A stretch of DNA of 64,000 bases from Gautieria morchelliformis. Lineage: Eukaryota > Basidiomycota > Agaricomycetes > Gomphales > Gomphaceae. Location: positions 124,001-188,000 of the forward strand of contig WHVA01000085.1 in NCBI GenBank assembly GCA_015179125.1, in the 5' to 3' direction. Position 1 is the stretch's first letter. Every line of letters starts with the position of its first letter. Positions 11,162 to 22,507 of this stretch are shown piece after piece. The notes under the pieces are model-generated. The model saw only the letters and a program-made list of their open reading frames with translations. It was not told the DNA's origin and did no database searches. A program made the translations under genes and the position numbers.

Positions 11162-12047
11162 ATGAAAACAAATAATTTTCTTGTCTGCGCTCTGTGTGCA
11201 TCTCTAGCTCACGCCGAGGCATCTCCAAAGCTCTATCATCGTATATGGGATCCTTATACCCCGCCACAACCGTTTTCGCTCCGCGCAACTGTCCAAAACT
11301 CGCAAGAATCGGGGCTCGTGCTCATCGCCGCCGACAACGTCGATCAGCTTATCTTGGACCCTGACCATCCGGAAGGGTCCTTATACCAGGTCGCACTCCA
11401 GCGAGATGGCGACCTCACAGAGAACGATTGGGATATATCGTCTGTCAAAGCAGTGCGTTTCAACCGTCCAATTATTAGCAGCAGCAGTACTATCAGCCCC
11501 CGGCTTATGCTGTTTTTCTTACTCTACAGTGTCATGTTGCTGGGATCAAGTCGGATATCGTCAAACTACACTTATCTTCGTCAGAGACCGTATATGCGAT
11601 CGATTACTTTGTGCATCCTGTACCGCGTGATGGCAGCTGCCCCAAGAAGAAGCCCGCCTCCCGCACGTCAATTTCTTTCACTAATACTACCCTGATTATC
11701 GGTACCGCCGGGAAAGCTCCTTTGTGAATATGTCTATCAATTTCTAGTTATAATACGCTCATATTTGATATAGACCGGAACTTCGTGCGCCCCCTCAATT
11801 ATCTCCTCAGGGCGAGCCTGTACAGCCACAACCCGAACAGTCGTTCATCCAGAAATACTGGATGTATATTGCAATGGGTTTGATCACTCTCGGTTCGTCC
11901 CAGCTCGGCTCCTTCGGTGCCGTCATTCAATCACTGATTCGCTTACTGACAGTCTTGACCGGAGGAGCGGCGCCTGATGAAGAGCAGGGAGGACAAGGTG
12001 GTCAGTCCCAAGGACGGGGCTCTGGCGGTCGTGCAGCTGGACGCTAG
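11162..12047 (+). CDS. EMC10: ER membrane protein complex subunit 10
   Basis: Luminal subunit of the EMC, the ER insertase for tail-anchored and multipass proteins. Exons 11162-11452, 11530-11723 and 11774-12047 sum to 759 nt (252 residues) and keep one frame. The N-terminus MKTNNFLVCALCASLAHAEA is a cleavable signal peptide. The beta-sandwich domain contains YHRIWDP, GLVLIAADNV and, after the first intron, CHVAGIKSDIVKLHLSSSET followed by YAIDYFVHPVPRDGSCPKKK. A proline-rich linker leads to the single membrane helix QKYWMYIAMGLITLGSSQLG and a Gly/Gln-rich cytosolic tail ending GSGGRAAGR. Length and order match fungal EMC10 proteins, including the conserved KYWMYI membrane entry. Starting two bases upstream would need a non-ATG codon, so 11162 was chosen. 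Confidence 0.82.
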
Positions 12048-12060
12048 AGCATTATCACTT

Positions 12061-12078
12061 CGTTGAATTTGTTCAACG
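12061..12078. repeat. Perfect 7-bp inverted repeat 14 bp after the EMC10 stop
   Basis: CGTTGAA-tttg-TTCAACG forms a 7-bp stem with a 4-nt loop directly downstream of the EMC10 stop codon. It could lie in the 3' UTR; its role, if any, is unknown. Confidence 0.4.
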
Positions 12079-12514
12079 GAAAGACTTCCAGTTGTACTAT
12101 ACGAACCTTGCGCGCTGAGCCTGTGTCGACGATTGTCCCTATTACAACCATCAGGCCTAATCAGCTTTAATTTGTATACCGTTGTAGAGTGTCTGCAAAC
12201 TAAACAAAATTTGCCAATATATTTGGCCAAAAATTTGGCTATCTTCCCACGGGCGCGACAACTCCGCCAACTCCTACGCGCTACCTCCTCCGCGTTACAA
12301 CATGCTGACCAAATGCTGAGATCTATCTCGAGACACGCTGAGTGCTTATTCCACGCGTTTCTCTGGGTATCGGCCGTAACATATACGTCATTGTATGCCA
12401 CTCTGGACGGCCTTCAAGCCCATTGCGCCATATCCCTTACGAACGGGTTCATCTTCACCGCACGCTTTAAAAAATTCAAGTATATCGTACTCAAGCTTTT
12501 TGTATACTAGACGT
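12079..12514. other. Intergenic stretch between EMC10 and SLX4
   Basis: No recognisable gene. The SLX4 reading frame is open upstream of the chosen ATG back to an ATG at 12395, so part of this stretch could be coding if that earlier start is used; the extra residues (MPLWTAFKPIAPYPLRTGSS and onward) look non-conserved. The rest is AT-rich with T-rich tracts. Confidence 0.45.
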
Positions 12515-14940
12515 ATGGCTCGACTCACTGGCAAAGCCTTGGCGGAAGACATAGCGAACACCGTACTCGAGGATTCCGAGCCAGAACGGCAAGCAGAAGA
12601 ATCCACTCGTAAACAGCAGGAAAGGCATCGACGAGAACAGCAAAAAAGGAATGAGGAGACGGGACCTGATGCCTCTGACCAGGTTGCTGTTGTAGTAGCA
12701 AGCATTTCATCACCGCTCTTCATATCCAAGGTCGTTGAACCGAGTGTAATTGAGATTGGTGGTATGATATCTGTCTACCAGATGACAAGTGGCATGAAAG
12801 TCTTACAATTGCTGTATCAGATACTACAAGTGGCGCCCTGGAAGGCAATATCGCACCTACAAATGCCCCAAGGCATGACTCAATATCTTCCCAGTCGTCT
12901 GAGCAGGAGATTCAGGAGATTCTCATCAAGTCTCCACAGTCACATCGACCCACCGAGACAACATTTGCGCACCAGGACAACATGCCAATCGACTTAGCTG
13001 CTTGTATAATAACATCACCCGCCGATCCAGAGTCGCTTGTTCCTAGACTTGACATAGCACGATTTGCATTCGGAAAGAAAACAGTGCCAAAGACGGCGCC
13101 AAAGCTTGGCTATGCCCTTTCAAGACAACTTTCACATTCATCAACTTCCGAGGAAAATGTTCCAGCTACAAAAGCGCCTAAAACCAAGCCTCTTCTTCCT
13201 TCATTTGCGAGTTCATTCACGACGTCTCAGCTCGCCGCCCTCTCCAAGTGCTTTGTGTGTAACCTTGCATGGACTGTTCGCAAGACCATTCCTGTGAAGA
13301 TGTCACATATTAAGGCCTGTGGACGCAAGAACGGCTGGCTTGAGGAGACCATAGTTGCAAGGATGACAAAGGAAATCGGACATATCTCTTCGACCACCGG
13401 CAGCGATGCATTGCAGAACTCGAAAACGAGTAAAGGCAAAGGGAAGGCGGTCGCGGACCAAACCCCAAAGACATTCCTCGAGGATGTTGTCAATGATGCA
13501 GCACCCAAAAAGAGGAGGAAAAAAGCCCAGGATTTGGAGGTCGTCACAGTTTTGAAACCTCAGGATGCACACGCAGCTATCATGGAAAGAGCGAAGGCCT
13601 TGCTCGGTCCTCCAGCTGCTAATACAGCAGTATCTGCACAGGAGGAAGTAGATTCCTTCCCGACCACTCAGATATTCCCCCCTAGCAAACTTGGCGCCGC
13701 CGGACCTTCTTTGGGCGTTCTGGGTCTCGGTATGCTTGAAGACCAGACGACACGATTACCATCCCGCGATTCAGTGGCTCCAAGAAACAATGTAAGGCAA
13801 GCTGGTAATAGTGATTTTCCTCCATCAACGCAGACTTTTCCACCCAGTGCTTTGGCTGGGAAACTAGCCAAGCGGTCAATGCTCTATGGAGATGAGAATG
13901 ACAATGGCGAGTCGCTTGACCATAATGATACCACCAGATTGCCACCCGCAACCCAGACGTTCCGACCAAGTGCGTTGTCTGCAAATCTTGGCCAAAGTAG
14001 ACCGACATTGCTTGATATAGATGGAACCAGCACGTCAGCATATCGCCCCACAATTGACAATCTGGTGAGTCGTTATCGTGCCGAACGTCGAATTGTTCGG
14101 AACTGTATGACGTGTGACCAGAATGCTGATCAAATGCAGGCGCGTCCTTCCAAATCGCTCGAATTCACAAAACCGCTTCTGGCTACTCGCCCTCTTACTC
14201 TCTATAATGCTGGAGCGCCGTCAACCTCAACTAGCGTAAGCGACGAGCGTTATCGCCTCCCTGCGACTTCGCAGAAGAGGTTAACAGATCTTAACCGTCG
14301 TCTGGCGGAGATTCCCACGGGAGGACAGGATGGGAAGGTTCAGCTGGATCCATACTCAATCATGTCTTCTGAACCAGTTCTCAGCAAAAGAGCCCAGGCG
14401 ACACGCGAGATAAACAAGGGCGAACATGAGAGTATGGGCCAGAGTGTATCTAATGGAAAGAAAAAAGCTCGGGATAGGTCCTCGTCTTCGTCGCGATCAC
14501 GTCCAAGGTCGAGGTCGAGATCGACATCAAGACAACCGCACAGTCGACGTAAGAGTCGAAGTCCGACCAAGCAACGAATGCCCGAGGAAGAATGTGGAGA
14601 CAACTATCTTAGTGAAACCCTGGACATAGAGTTGAACAGAATAATTAAAGAAGATAAGGTGTTGTATGAGCGGATATTGCGTTATGAGGTTTGTTATATT
14701 CTACATCAGTGACGAAGGATGCTCATCGCCATTTACTAGCCGATACATTTCGATGTTTTTTCAAACCTGGCCGGTATCCAGAAGATGGACAGCAAAGGAT
14801 TCAAGCCTAAACTTCGCGCCTTTCTTGACAGACAGGTACGTGCAATTATCTGGCGCATATATACCTCCCTAATTCTCAAACAATCAGGCCATCAACTTTT
14901 ATGGCGATTCTGCATTTGTTTCTAACCGCAGACGATATAA
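12515..14940 (+). CDS. SLX4: Structure-specific endonuclease scaffold SLX4
   Basis: Regulatory subunit of the SLX1-SLX4 nuclease that resolves Holliday junctions and repairs replication damage. Diagnostic parts: a C-x2-C..H..C zinc module at about 13249 (CFVCNLAWTVRKTIPVKMSH then IKAC) and the C-terminal SLX1-binding domain, LDIELNRIIKEDKVLYERIL then RYE|PIHFDVFSNLAGIQKM and LRAFLDRQ|AINFYGDSAF, restored by removing introns 14689-14739 and 14836-14887. The middle has an NLS-like KKRRKK, three TQ-containing repeats (13655-13990) and an SR-rich segment near 14480-14560. A frame change near 12.75 kb is best explained by a 44-nt intron, 12746-12789. A 75-nt in-frame segment 14065-14139 also looks like an intron. 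Start uncertain: 12515 (MARLTGKALAED) or 12395. Confidence 0.85.
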
Positions 14941-15083
14941 ATGAAATGGGATTCTCGAGGCCTTTTCTTACACCATTCTATGCATGTAGCGAAGTAATAA
15001 TATGATATTGTGCACTCAAGGTATAGGACACATCGATGTTGAAACCGATGACACCGGTAAGGTGAAGTGATAAGCCACTCTTT

Positions 15084-17060
15084 CTAAGAACGTAAGGCAA
15101 CCTCTGCTAAGTCTGCAACCTCAATAACACCGCCGACTAGATGCAAGCTCCCACAGACGAGAACATCCAACGACTTTCTCTGACCATGCAATGACCTTGC
15201 GATTTCAATAGCATGTTGAACGGAGGGCAACACGTGCACATGCGAGGGGGGGAATTCGGGTATCAGAGATAACCACGCAGCTGCGAGCCCCTTCTGTATA
15301 GTGAGGTTTGCCACACTGTCCTCGGAGATATTAAGGGAAACGAAGTCTGGAAATCGATGCGGCTTAAAACGACTGGATCTTTATTCGACAACAAGATGAC
15401 TAACCCGGCTTGGACCCACCGTCTACATAGGTCACGTTGGTGCAAAACACGACGTGGTCAAAGAAGTCCTTCGAAGAACCGCCAATGGTATGATGCCGGA
15501 GCTGCACATCTACAGTGTCCAACATGGCAGCCAGGAATTCTCCACCCGAGCGGCCACTAGTACAATTGAAAATGAGCAGTCTAGTGGTCATTTCGCTTTA
15601 CAAACGTCAATGACTGATCCATCAACAGATGCGAACAACCAACCGAGCAGCATCAGGCTTGACCCCCACTCCAGTACTTGTAAACCATTCCATGCCACAT
15701 ACGAGGCTTTCCACAGTATGTGCGCCATCCAAAAACCATGTCATTCCTGGTGAGTTGGTGTCTTGAATCTCCTGACATCGCCCGGGCCATCGAGTATCCT
15801 GTAGTCCCTTGATGAAAGAATTGCTAAGCGGGATCGGAGAGGAATCTGATTGAAAATGAGTTGAATAGATTCGTTGTAAAAGAGTATGCGCCAGATAAAC
15901 CGCAAGCGACGCATTTTGTCGCTGATGGTTCCCAGCGAGTCCTATTTTTAGTCATTAGAGCCGATATGGGTTTTGAAAGTGTGTGTAACTCACCCAATTG
16001 CACAGCCGAAAGTTCTGATAGAGTTGGGACTACTGTCAAGCTAGAACTCTGTGGGTGTTTTCAATATTGTTCTTCTGACATTGGGGTACCCGTTACCTGG
16101 CACTCTACGGCACGTTGTTTCAGCATCGTCATACCGTCCTCCGGCTGTTCCACAGAAAAAGCTGGGACACCTTTCTGGAGCAATGACGGATTTGAGACTA
16201 CAGTATACATTCCGGCTGAAATTTACCTTGAAAATTCCGCCCTTGTTGAACGCGATCTCCTTGATGGTTTTTCCCAACACGTTGACGTGGTCAAGCCCTA
16301 ATGCCGATACGCCAGTGGCCACTGGTCGGGGGACAACGTTGGTACTGTCGTAGAGACCACCAACTCCCACTTCTAATATTGTGGCATCGACCTGCATGAA
16401 TTGTTGCGCTGACCAGACCAATGAGACGAAAAGACTCACTTTCAAGGAAAGAAAGGTGTGAAATGCGACGAGGGTGACAAATCTGAAATACATGGGCTTG
16501 GAGGGGGTTGCAGGAAGAGATCTCTGATGATGCGATCAGCCAAAGGATGGAAGAAGCGAGGAAGATACATGCTTTGTCGTTCTTTTCTAGCATGTCCCAC
16601 ACTTCGAAAAAGTACTTTGCAAATTGTTCCTCGGAGATCGGTGAACCATTGATGCGTATTCTTTCTCTAACTGCCACGATGTGCGGCGAGGTATATAGCC
16701 CTATGGCATGACGTGTCAACAGGGCTCTTTAGAGGACTGGTTACATACCGATCTTCTTGCCCGGCATCGCTGCCCTCAATATAGAGTCACAGAAAGCACA
16801 AGTTGATCCTTTCCCTTTGGTTCCTGTGACATGTATAACATTCAGATTATCCAGCTCTTCGGGCTAAGAATTGTCAAGCCGTTTTCTCTTTAGATTGCAT
16901 GTCGATAGCGTACAGTGTGTCCGACACGTTCCAAGTATTCGAGCATTTCCGGAATGGCCATGTCATTGAGGCGACCGCCCGACGCACGTATAGCATCCAA
17001 AGTAGCTGCATTTGACTGCTGAGAGTTGAGCTTCTCTACAGCGTCCTTATCATGGTTCAT
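15084..17060 (-). CDS. MET7: Folylpolyglutamate synthase
   Basis: Adds glutamates to tetrahydrofolates, trapping them in cytosol and mitochondria for one-carbon metabolism. ATG at 17060 (MNHDKDAVEKLNSQQSNAAT), no clear mitochondrial leader. The Mur-ligase-type P-loop lies at about 16830: LNVIHVTGTKGKGSTCAF, followed after an intron by IGLYTSPHIVAVRERIRING and FAKYFFEVWDMLE, hallmark FPGS blocks. Later exons give VDATILEVGVGGLYDSTNVV (16410-16350) and LGLDHVNVLGKTIKEIAFNK with GGIFK, the catalytic lysine loop. The C-terminus has LDVLVCGSLHLVGGVIEVAD, typical of the family. Many short introns. The gene converges on SLX4 (143 bp) and diverges from the BRCT gene; a TCACGTGAT element lies in the shared upstream region. 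Confidence 0.92.
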
Positions 17061-17218
17061 AAGCTCTAGTCAGGTTGAAATAACAAAACAAACACTTTAT
17101 ACGATCGAGGGGCCATTTCCCGAAAATGCAGTCGACTTAAGGTTTTTAGAGCTTTAAAAAGCGGCAATCTGGGTAGAAGCATACAGCGACATGATTCGTG
17201 ACTCGTTCAGGACATTTG

Positions 17219-17227
17219 TCACGTGAT
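17219..17227. promoter_or_regulatory. E-box TCACGTGAT between FPGS and BRCT gene
   Basis: A CACGTG core with TCA/TGA flanks, the consensus of fungal bHLH factors of the Cbf1 type, 158 bp upstream of the FPGS start and 111 bp upstream of the BRCT gene start. The same core recurs twice upstream of APRT. Binding is inferred only from the motif. Confidence 0.4.
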
Positions 17228-17338
17228 GTAGGCGGCAAAACGCGTCTGATATTTAGGCCCGCGTTCAACTTCGTTCAACTTCGCTGTCCCTATACTTGTT
17301 AACACCACCGTACAAACGTGTATAAATTTCATGCGCTC

Positions 17339-18257
17339 ATGGACAAATTTGTAACAATTACTAAACGCTCAGCACTAGCGATCAATAAAGGCGACAGTAG
17401 CAAAAGACAGTTCAAGTACAATCCTTACCCGATCCCTAAAGCCAAGGAGAGACAAGTAGAAGCCTGGAGAAATAAGAAGAGGACAGAGAAGTAAATTTTC
17501 ACAACAGTCTGAATTAGGCGAGAAGCTGAAATATTGTTCGTTCTAGGATACTTGCGCCGCTTCGTGAGGAGAAGAAAATTCCAGCCACTAGCAGCTCCAA
17601 GGCTTTGACAAAACATTTACTTAATACGCTCAAGGACGAGACGAATCCAATAACTCACTCGACTATAGGACAGCGTTCAGGTTTGCTGCTGTAAGACAGC
17701 CCTGAACATGCATGCTTCTTACCAGTTTTGTTTCAGCGCATGTGGAATCTTGCGCAACTGGCCACCAACGTGGGGATTACCGTCGCTTAAGTGAACATTC
17801 CAAGTCCAGAAGTGAAAAACTTGAATCGCAACGCCAAGAGAAAGGTCGAGGTGGCAAGGCGGTTCTAGAGGGTATTAGAATCTATGTCGGCGGTTACATG
17901 GCGGGAACAACTGATATAGAAATGAAACGGATTGTCACCATGGCTGGCGGGAAGGTCATGTGGGTCATTCATAGCATTATGTGCGCGATAAAATAACGGA
18001 ACTGGCGTTGCAACAGGCTCACATCAGCTGGGGCTACCCACATCCTCACGTCGCAAGGCTTGAGCGGCTCAAAGTTGCACAAGCACCTTCACTCCAGCAC
18101 TGTAAATAAGGTCCATGTCGTGACCCCGGAATGGGTATTCGACTCTATCGCTGCTGGCAACAGGAAGAAAGAGTGGGATTATACCGTCATCAAGGATTCC
18201 ACAGTGTATAATTTGGGCGAATTTGGCGTTGGATCCTCCCACGCCGGTCAGGACTGA
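17339..18257 (+). CDS. Stand-alone BRCT-domain protein, Rev1 N-terminus-like
   Basis: Small predicted nuclear protein. Exon 1 from the ATG at 17339 reads MDKFVTITKRSALAINKGDS and ends near a YNPYPIPKAKERQ block; further exons give REEKKIPATSSSKALTKHLL and a basic stretch (SEKLESQRQEKGRGG). A single BRCT domain follows: LEGIRIYVGGYMAGTTDIEM then KRIVTMAGGKV, intron, TSAGATHILTSQGLSGSKLH, and KVHVVTPEWVFDSIAAGNRK with the invariant Trp. The G-Y between the first strand and helix resembles the Rev1 BRCT, but no polymerase domain follows: the frame stops at 18257 and the next gene is EFR3. Exon borders in 17450-17800 are uncertain. BRCT call secure; relation to Rev1 is inference from motif resemblance. 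Confidence 0.7.
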
Positions 18258-18838
18258 CGACCTAGCCTATATTCATCTATATCAGCGCTGATTATGTATG
18301 ACACCTCAATCTGTAATAGGCGTTGAGCGACTTCATTCACCTGGATAATAAAGCCATCGAACAGGTGACATGTGCTGGTGAACCAGATCCTTTTATTTTC
18401 GGCGAATTATGAATGGCACCCGGGCGCGCTGACCGAGCCCGCCATCAATTATCAGTGCCTGCAGCTTTGCCCGCAGGGCAAGGGGATATCGCGCCGCGAA
18501 TTCAGACGTATGCGGCCGCCTTCGTTTCTCCAAATTGGCTGCGTATCTCAGGATCCTACCGTCTCCTGGCCCTCAGTGGTAATAAGTACCTTGGATTTGC
18601 CGGGCAGTGCCTGGCTCTGCGTGTCTCGCAATAGTTGTCTTATATATTCTCCCACCGAGTAAAACAATCTCAGTCGACGAATGGAGTGGCAAGCGTCTAT
18701 ATTCACGGTGGGGACATTTGGCGCTGGTGTGTTGTGGCTGAGACGCCTTTCGCGCAGTCTGTGGGCGCGGTATTTGCTGTCGACGTGTTGCTCTGAAAGT
18801 ACATAACGCCTCACTTACGTTACTCGATATTGGTATAT
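18258..18838. other. Intergenic stretch of 581 bp, content unresolved
   Basis: Lies between the BRCT gene and EFR3. Short open frames exist on both strands (for example plus 18413-18634, minus 18548-18814), but none gives a recognisable domain or a plausible exon chain. It probably holds the BRCT 3' UTR and EFR3 promoter; an extra exon of either gene cannot be excluded. Confidence 0.4.
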
Positions 18839-21800
18839 ATGCGTCTGCCCTTCACTCCAAACCACGTCCGCCTTGTTCAGGCCTGTTATCCGCCGCCTTC
18901 AGCGTTGCTTGCCCCGGGGCCCCTCCATGGCCCCAATTCGCAGGAGCTCTCTCGCCTTACTTATTACGCGTCGAACCGTCCGGGAAAACTAACCAAGTTA
19001 GGCCAGGAGCTCGAGAAGCGATGCAGACTAGAAGCGAATCGTGCGCGTTCTGGGAACGCCAAAGCCAGGGCGTCGTTGCTTATAACGCTTACAATTTTCA
19101 AAGCTCTCGTCGCAGAGTGCAGGAGCGATCTTTCACTGCTTACCCCGGCCCTGATATCCACTGTGGTAACTGCCATGACTTGTTTTCCACGCGATTTGGA
19201 AGTGACGGCGAAAGCTGCCAGTGTTGTGAGTTTTTTATATTTCTCCCGAATTCGGCTTCCAATTAACATTCCATGGTATTAGTTTACTGCATGGACAACA
19301 TACACGGATGGGCAACTCATCGGAGTAGATGCTAGCGTGACTTCAGCCTATATGACTGCTCTTCAGTGCTTTTCAACTACTAGCCGAGTGGCCACTGAAA
19401 AGGGAGACGGCGAGACTCAAAATCGGTGGGTTTCGTGCTTGGTAGTTATATACGTTTTCACATTCCAAGTTAGACAACGGCTCGTTGGCATTGCAGCCAT
19501 GACTGGTACAGTCACCTCCGATGCGTTGTATCATTCAACCGCGGAATTTCCCAGACAGGTGTCCACCATCATTCCCGGCCTCCTTATGACACTCTGTGAG
19601 GCAGACATGGATGTCGTGAAAGTCGAGTAAGTACTTTATCCGTCTAGTAGAAGTGTTTCAAACGTCTCGCCTCAAGGGCGGCAATTATCAAGCATCAACC
19701 CTCGGCATCTTCAGCTTATCTTTCGGAATTTCGTCCCCGTCCACTTGCTGAACGTAGGGCAGCATCCATTCACATCCACGTAGATGGCGAGCAGGGACCT
19801 TCCTGCTCCGATGTTGTAAACGCCTCCTTACGTGCATATCATTCTTTGCTGGAGCGCGCGAACGCACATCAAGTCTCAACGATTTTAGAAGCTGTCTTCG
19901 AGAGTGCCAATCAAGAACAATGGTGGATAAACCAGGATTTTTGCCACTGGTTTGTCCAGACGACAACTGACTGGACACAATACCAATACCGATACGCAGT
20001 GCCAAAGAAGCTTGTAGATAGGCTGGTCACTCTCCAAGATGCGCCTGCTCCAACACCTATGCACTTCGCTCTCACGAGGATGATCAACACCGTGTTCACT
20101 TCTCCAACGCCGCTTGTTAACCTTTCTACGTCAGGTATAATATCGCATTTACTGTCCCTGCTCATTCGCCGGACTTCGATCAATTCTATGGACAAATTAT
20201 TGGAGCCGCTAGTGCATTGTATCGCGGCGCTGGGAACACACGTTTATTATCAGGACCAAATATATGATCTAGCTGAAGAAGTTGTTGGCAGACTCGTTTC
20301 AGTCCAGGTCAATGGACTGCTTGGGCGTGGACGTAGTGGTACAGAGCAAGGCAGGGAACAAGGGATGCGCTGTATACTCGCAGCGCTTAGAGGGCTCTTG
20401 AGAACAGCTGATAGGCAGGAATGTGCCGCAGTTCCTTCCCCCTCGACGGTCAGCGGTATCAACAAGACGGAAATGTTGTCTTCTTCGCCGGGCCAGGACA
20501 CGCTGTCGGGCTCGGATGCAGACGCTACTCCCGGGAATGGGGTAGCAAACGTCCCTTCTCGACGGACGCGAGTTTCGCCAGAGATATGGCATGATTCTTT
20601 GGCCTTACTTTGTGAAGCGGACTTTGGTGTCAGAGCAGACTATGCGAGAGCACTGGTGCGGTTCATCTGCATTGAGGTCTCGGAAGAACCCTTTGCAATG
20701 CGCATCGATTCAGAAGTAGCTGACGGTGGCGAAAAAAGGTCGGCTGGGAAGGCACCCAGTACTCTGTCTTCTCGACGTGCTACCCCTGGTATCATTATTG
20801 CAGACCCCACATCACGATTCCTTAACGCGCTGCATGCGTCTGTATTCACTCTGGCGACATCGTCGTCGTTGGGGCTTACCTCCAGCCCAACAGGGTCCAC
20901 TCACTCATCCTCGCAGCAGCTTTCCTCCCCCCCAATTCTGAATGTGGTCAGTGCTACACCCAACGGGACTCCAAGTGCTACAGAAAGGCCCGAAGCCTCA
21001 GTTGTAGCTGAGTTGTGCCTAGAGTCACCAACGCAGTCACAATTCGAGCAAGGTCCATCCATGCAACCTTCTAAATCCCGCCATTCCACATCCTTGAATG
21101 CACCTCGAACTCGGAAACTTTCTGTGCCGTTAAGCCTCCTGGATCCTGGGTCAAGCTCAGGGTGTTTGCCCGCCGCGACACCCTCGGATTATACTCACAT
21201 ACTTCAGATTCTCACATGCGTTCACGAGCGATTGCCTGGCAGGGCATTGCTAACAGGAGTGCCTATGCTACTGGCTCTGCAAAACATAATATACCTCCAG
21301 CAGAATGATAATACAGATGAGCACGCAAACGAGAAGCGACATGCTGTCCGGGAACTTTTAGCCAGGGTATGGGCAGTCATTGGAAGAGTGTGGGAATGTG
21401 AAGAAATATCGGCCGCTGCACAAAAGGTAATATGCGTGCAATCATTCTCTATTGTGATGAGACTAAATATCTCTTTCTGCCCATACCAGGCGCTTTCGTC
21501 TTTGGGTTCTACGCCTATACTACCTTCCCTGACACCTACTCCACCTGACCTTCTTCAATCGTCAGAGGAGCCTTCGGATTGGTCTACAGTACCAAAGTGC
21601 CTGAAGGACGATGCAACTAAGCCTCACCAGCTTATTGATGCGGAATTAGTGCTGCAGGCACTTGCTGCTAATTACAATGCACAAGTTGTCACTGGTCTCG
21701 ATCGCCAAGCCTTACTCAGGCGTCTAGCCTTAGAGTGGACGCTCGAGTCTGCTTTAAGGGACTGTATGTGGATTATTGTGGATTGACCTGACTTGTCTGA

Positions 21801-22318
21801 CCTGTCCCTTCACAGCCGTTGAACGCCAATCGACTCATGATATACTTCGAGGCGACGGCGTGTCACCCTTCTTAAAGATCTCGCCTGCTCTGATGCACAT
21901 CGAAAACTTGTCATTACAGAGTCTCGCGCGGACCCAACATGGTGTCGGCGTTCATGATCTACGTGAGGCACTGGAAGGGCGTGGCAGTGTGTCCAATCTT
22001 GCGCTGAACTCTGCACGCCCTTCATCTGTTCGAACCCTCGATCATCCGACAACTTCTTCGATCCATTCCAAGGACCGTCCAGAGTTAACACGGTGGCGTT
22101 CGCAGAGCAGGACAGTAAAGGGTTCTCCTAATGATGTGCGAGATGTCCTGAACAAGCTCGGGGTTGGAAAAAATAATGGAAGCAGCCTACTAAAAGCGTC
22201 TTTCCCAGCTCTTCAGAGAACCGAAGCTAGGTATGCTCTACATGCATACTCAAATGGCTGCTGTTGACATTTATGCAGCAAAAGTAGATCCTCCTTAATT
22301 CCTCCATATCCTACTTGA
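18839..22318 (+). CDS. EFR3: EFR3, plasma-membrane anchor of the PI4-kinase complex
   Basis: EFR3 is the palmitoylated HEAT-repeat platform that holds Stt4/PI4KA with Ypp1 at the plasma membrane and so feeds PI4P and PI(4,5)P2 synthesis. The N-terminus is diagnostic: FTPNHVRLVQACYPP, then SQELSRLTYYASNRPGKLTK and LGQELEKR. Helical repeats continue through 19260-19630 and 19680-20460 (for example ISTVVTAMTCFPRDLEVTAK; SYHSLLERANAHQVSTILEA), followed by a disordered Ser/Thr/Pro-rich middle (20460-21180) and a further helical block ending near 21760. The last exons include VERQSTHDILRGDGVSPFLK and LSLQSLARTQHGVGVHDLRE. The final splice gives a SKSRSSLIPPYPT end with stop TGA at 22316-22318. Intron 1 is 19226-19282. 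Roughly 1,000 residues. Confidence 0.85.
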
Positions 22319-22507
22319 TTCTCTCATCACGGCGGACTTCACTGTGTTCCTTCTTCTTGTTTCCATAGAACTTGTCCCCCTGCATTACTGTAGTCCTGGT
22401 GTCTCGCATGCATGTCTTTATATATGTTTTCATTTGGCTTTGTTATTTCTGTACGGATATGAAGTTAATGCGCTTACACAGGTCCCACCGAGCAAAGCAC
22501 TTTAGCG

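Noticed and set aside
17267-17290. Direct repeat of GTTCAACTTC as a possible insertion target duplication
   Set aside because: The copies are adjacent with no insert between them; it looks like slippage in a promoter.
18480-18520. EcoRI (GAATTC) and NotI (GCGGCCGC) sites close together, as in a cloning linker
   Set aside because: Flanking DNA shows no vector sequence and composition is continuous with the neighbourhood; two restriction sites this close can occur by chance.
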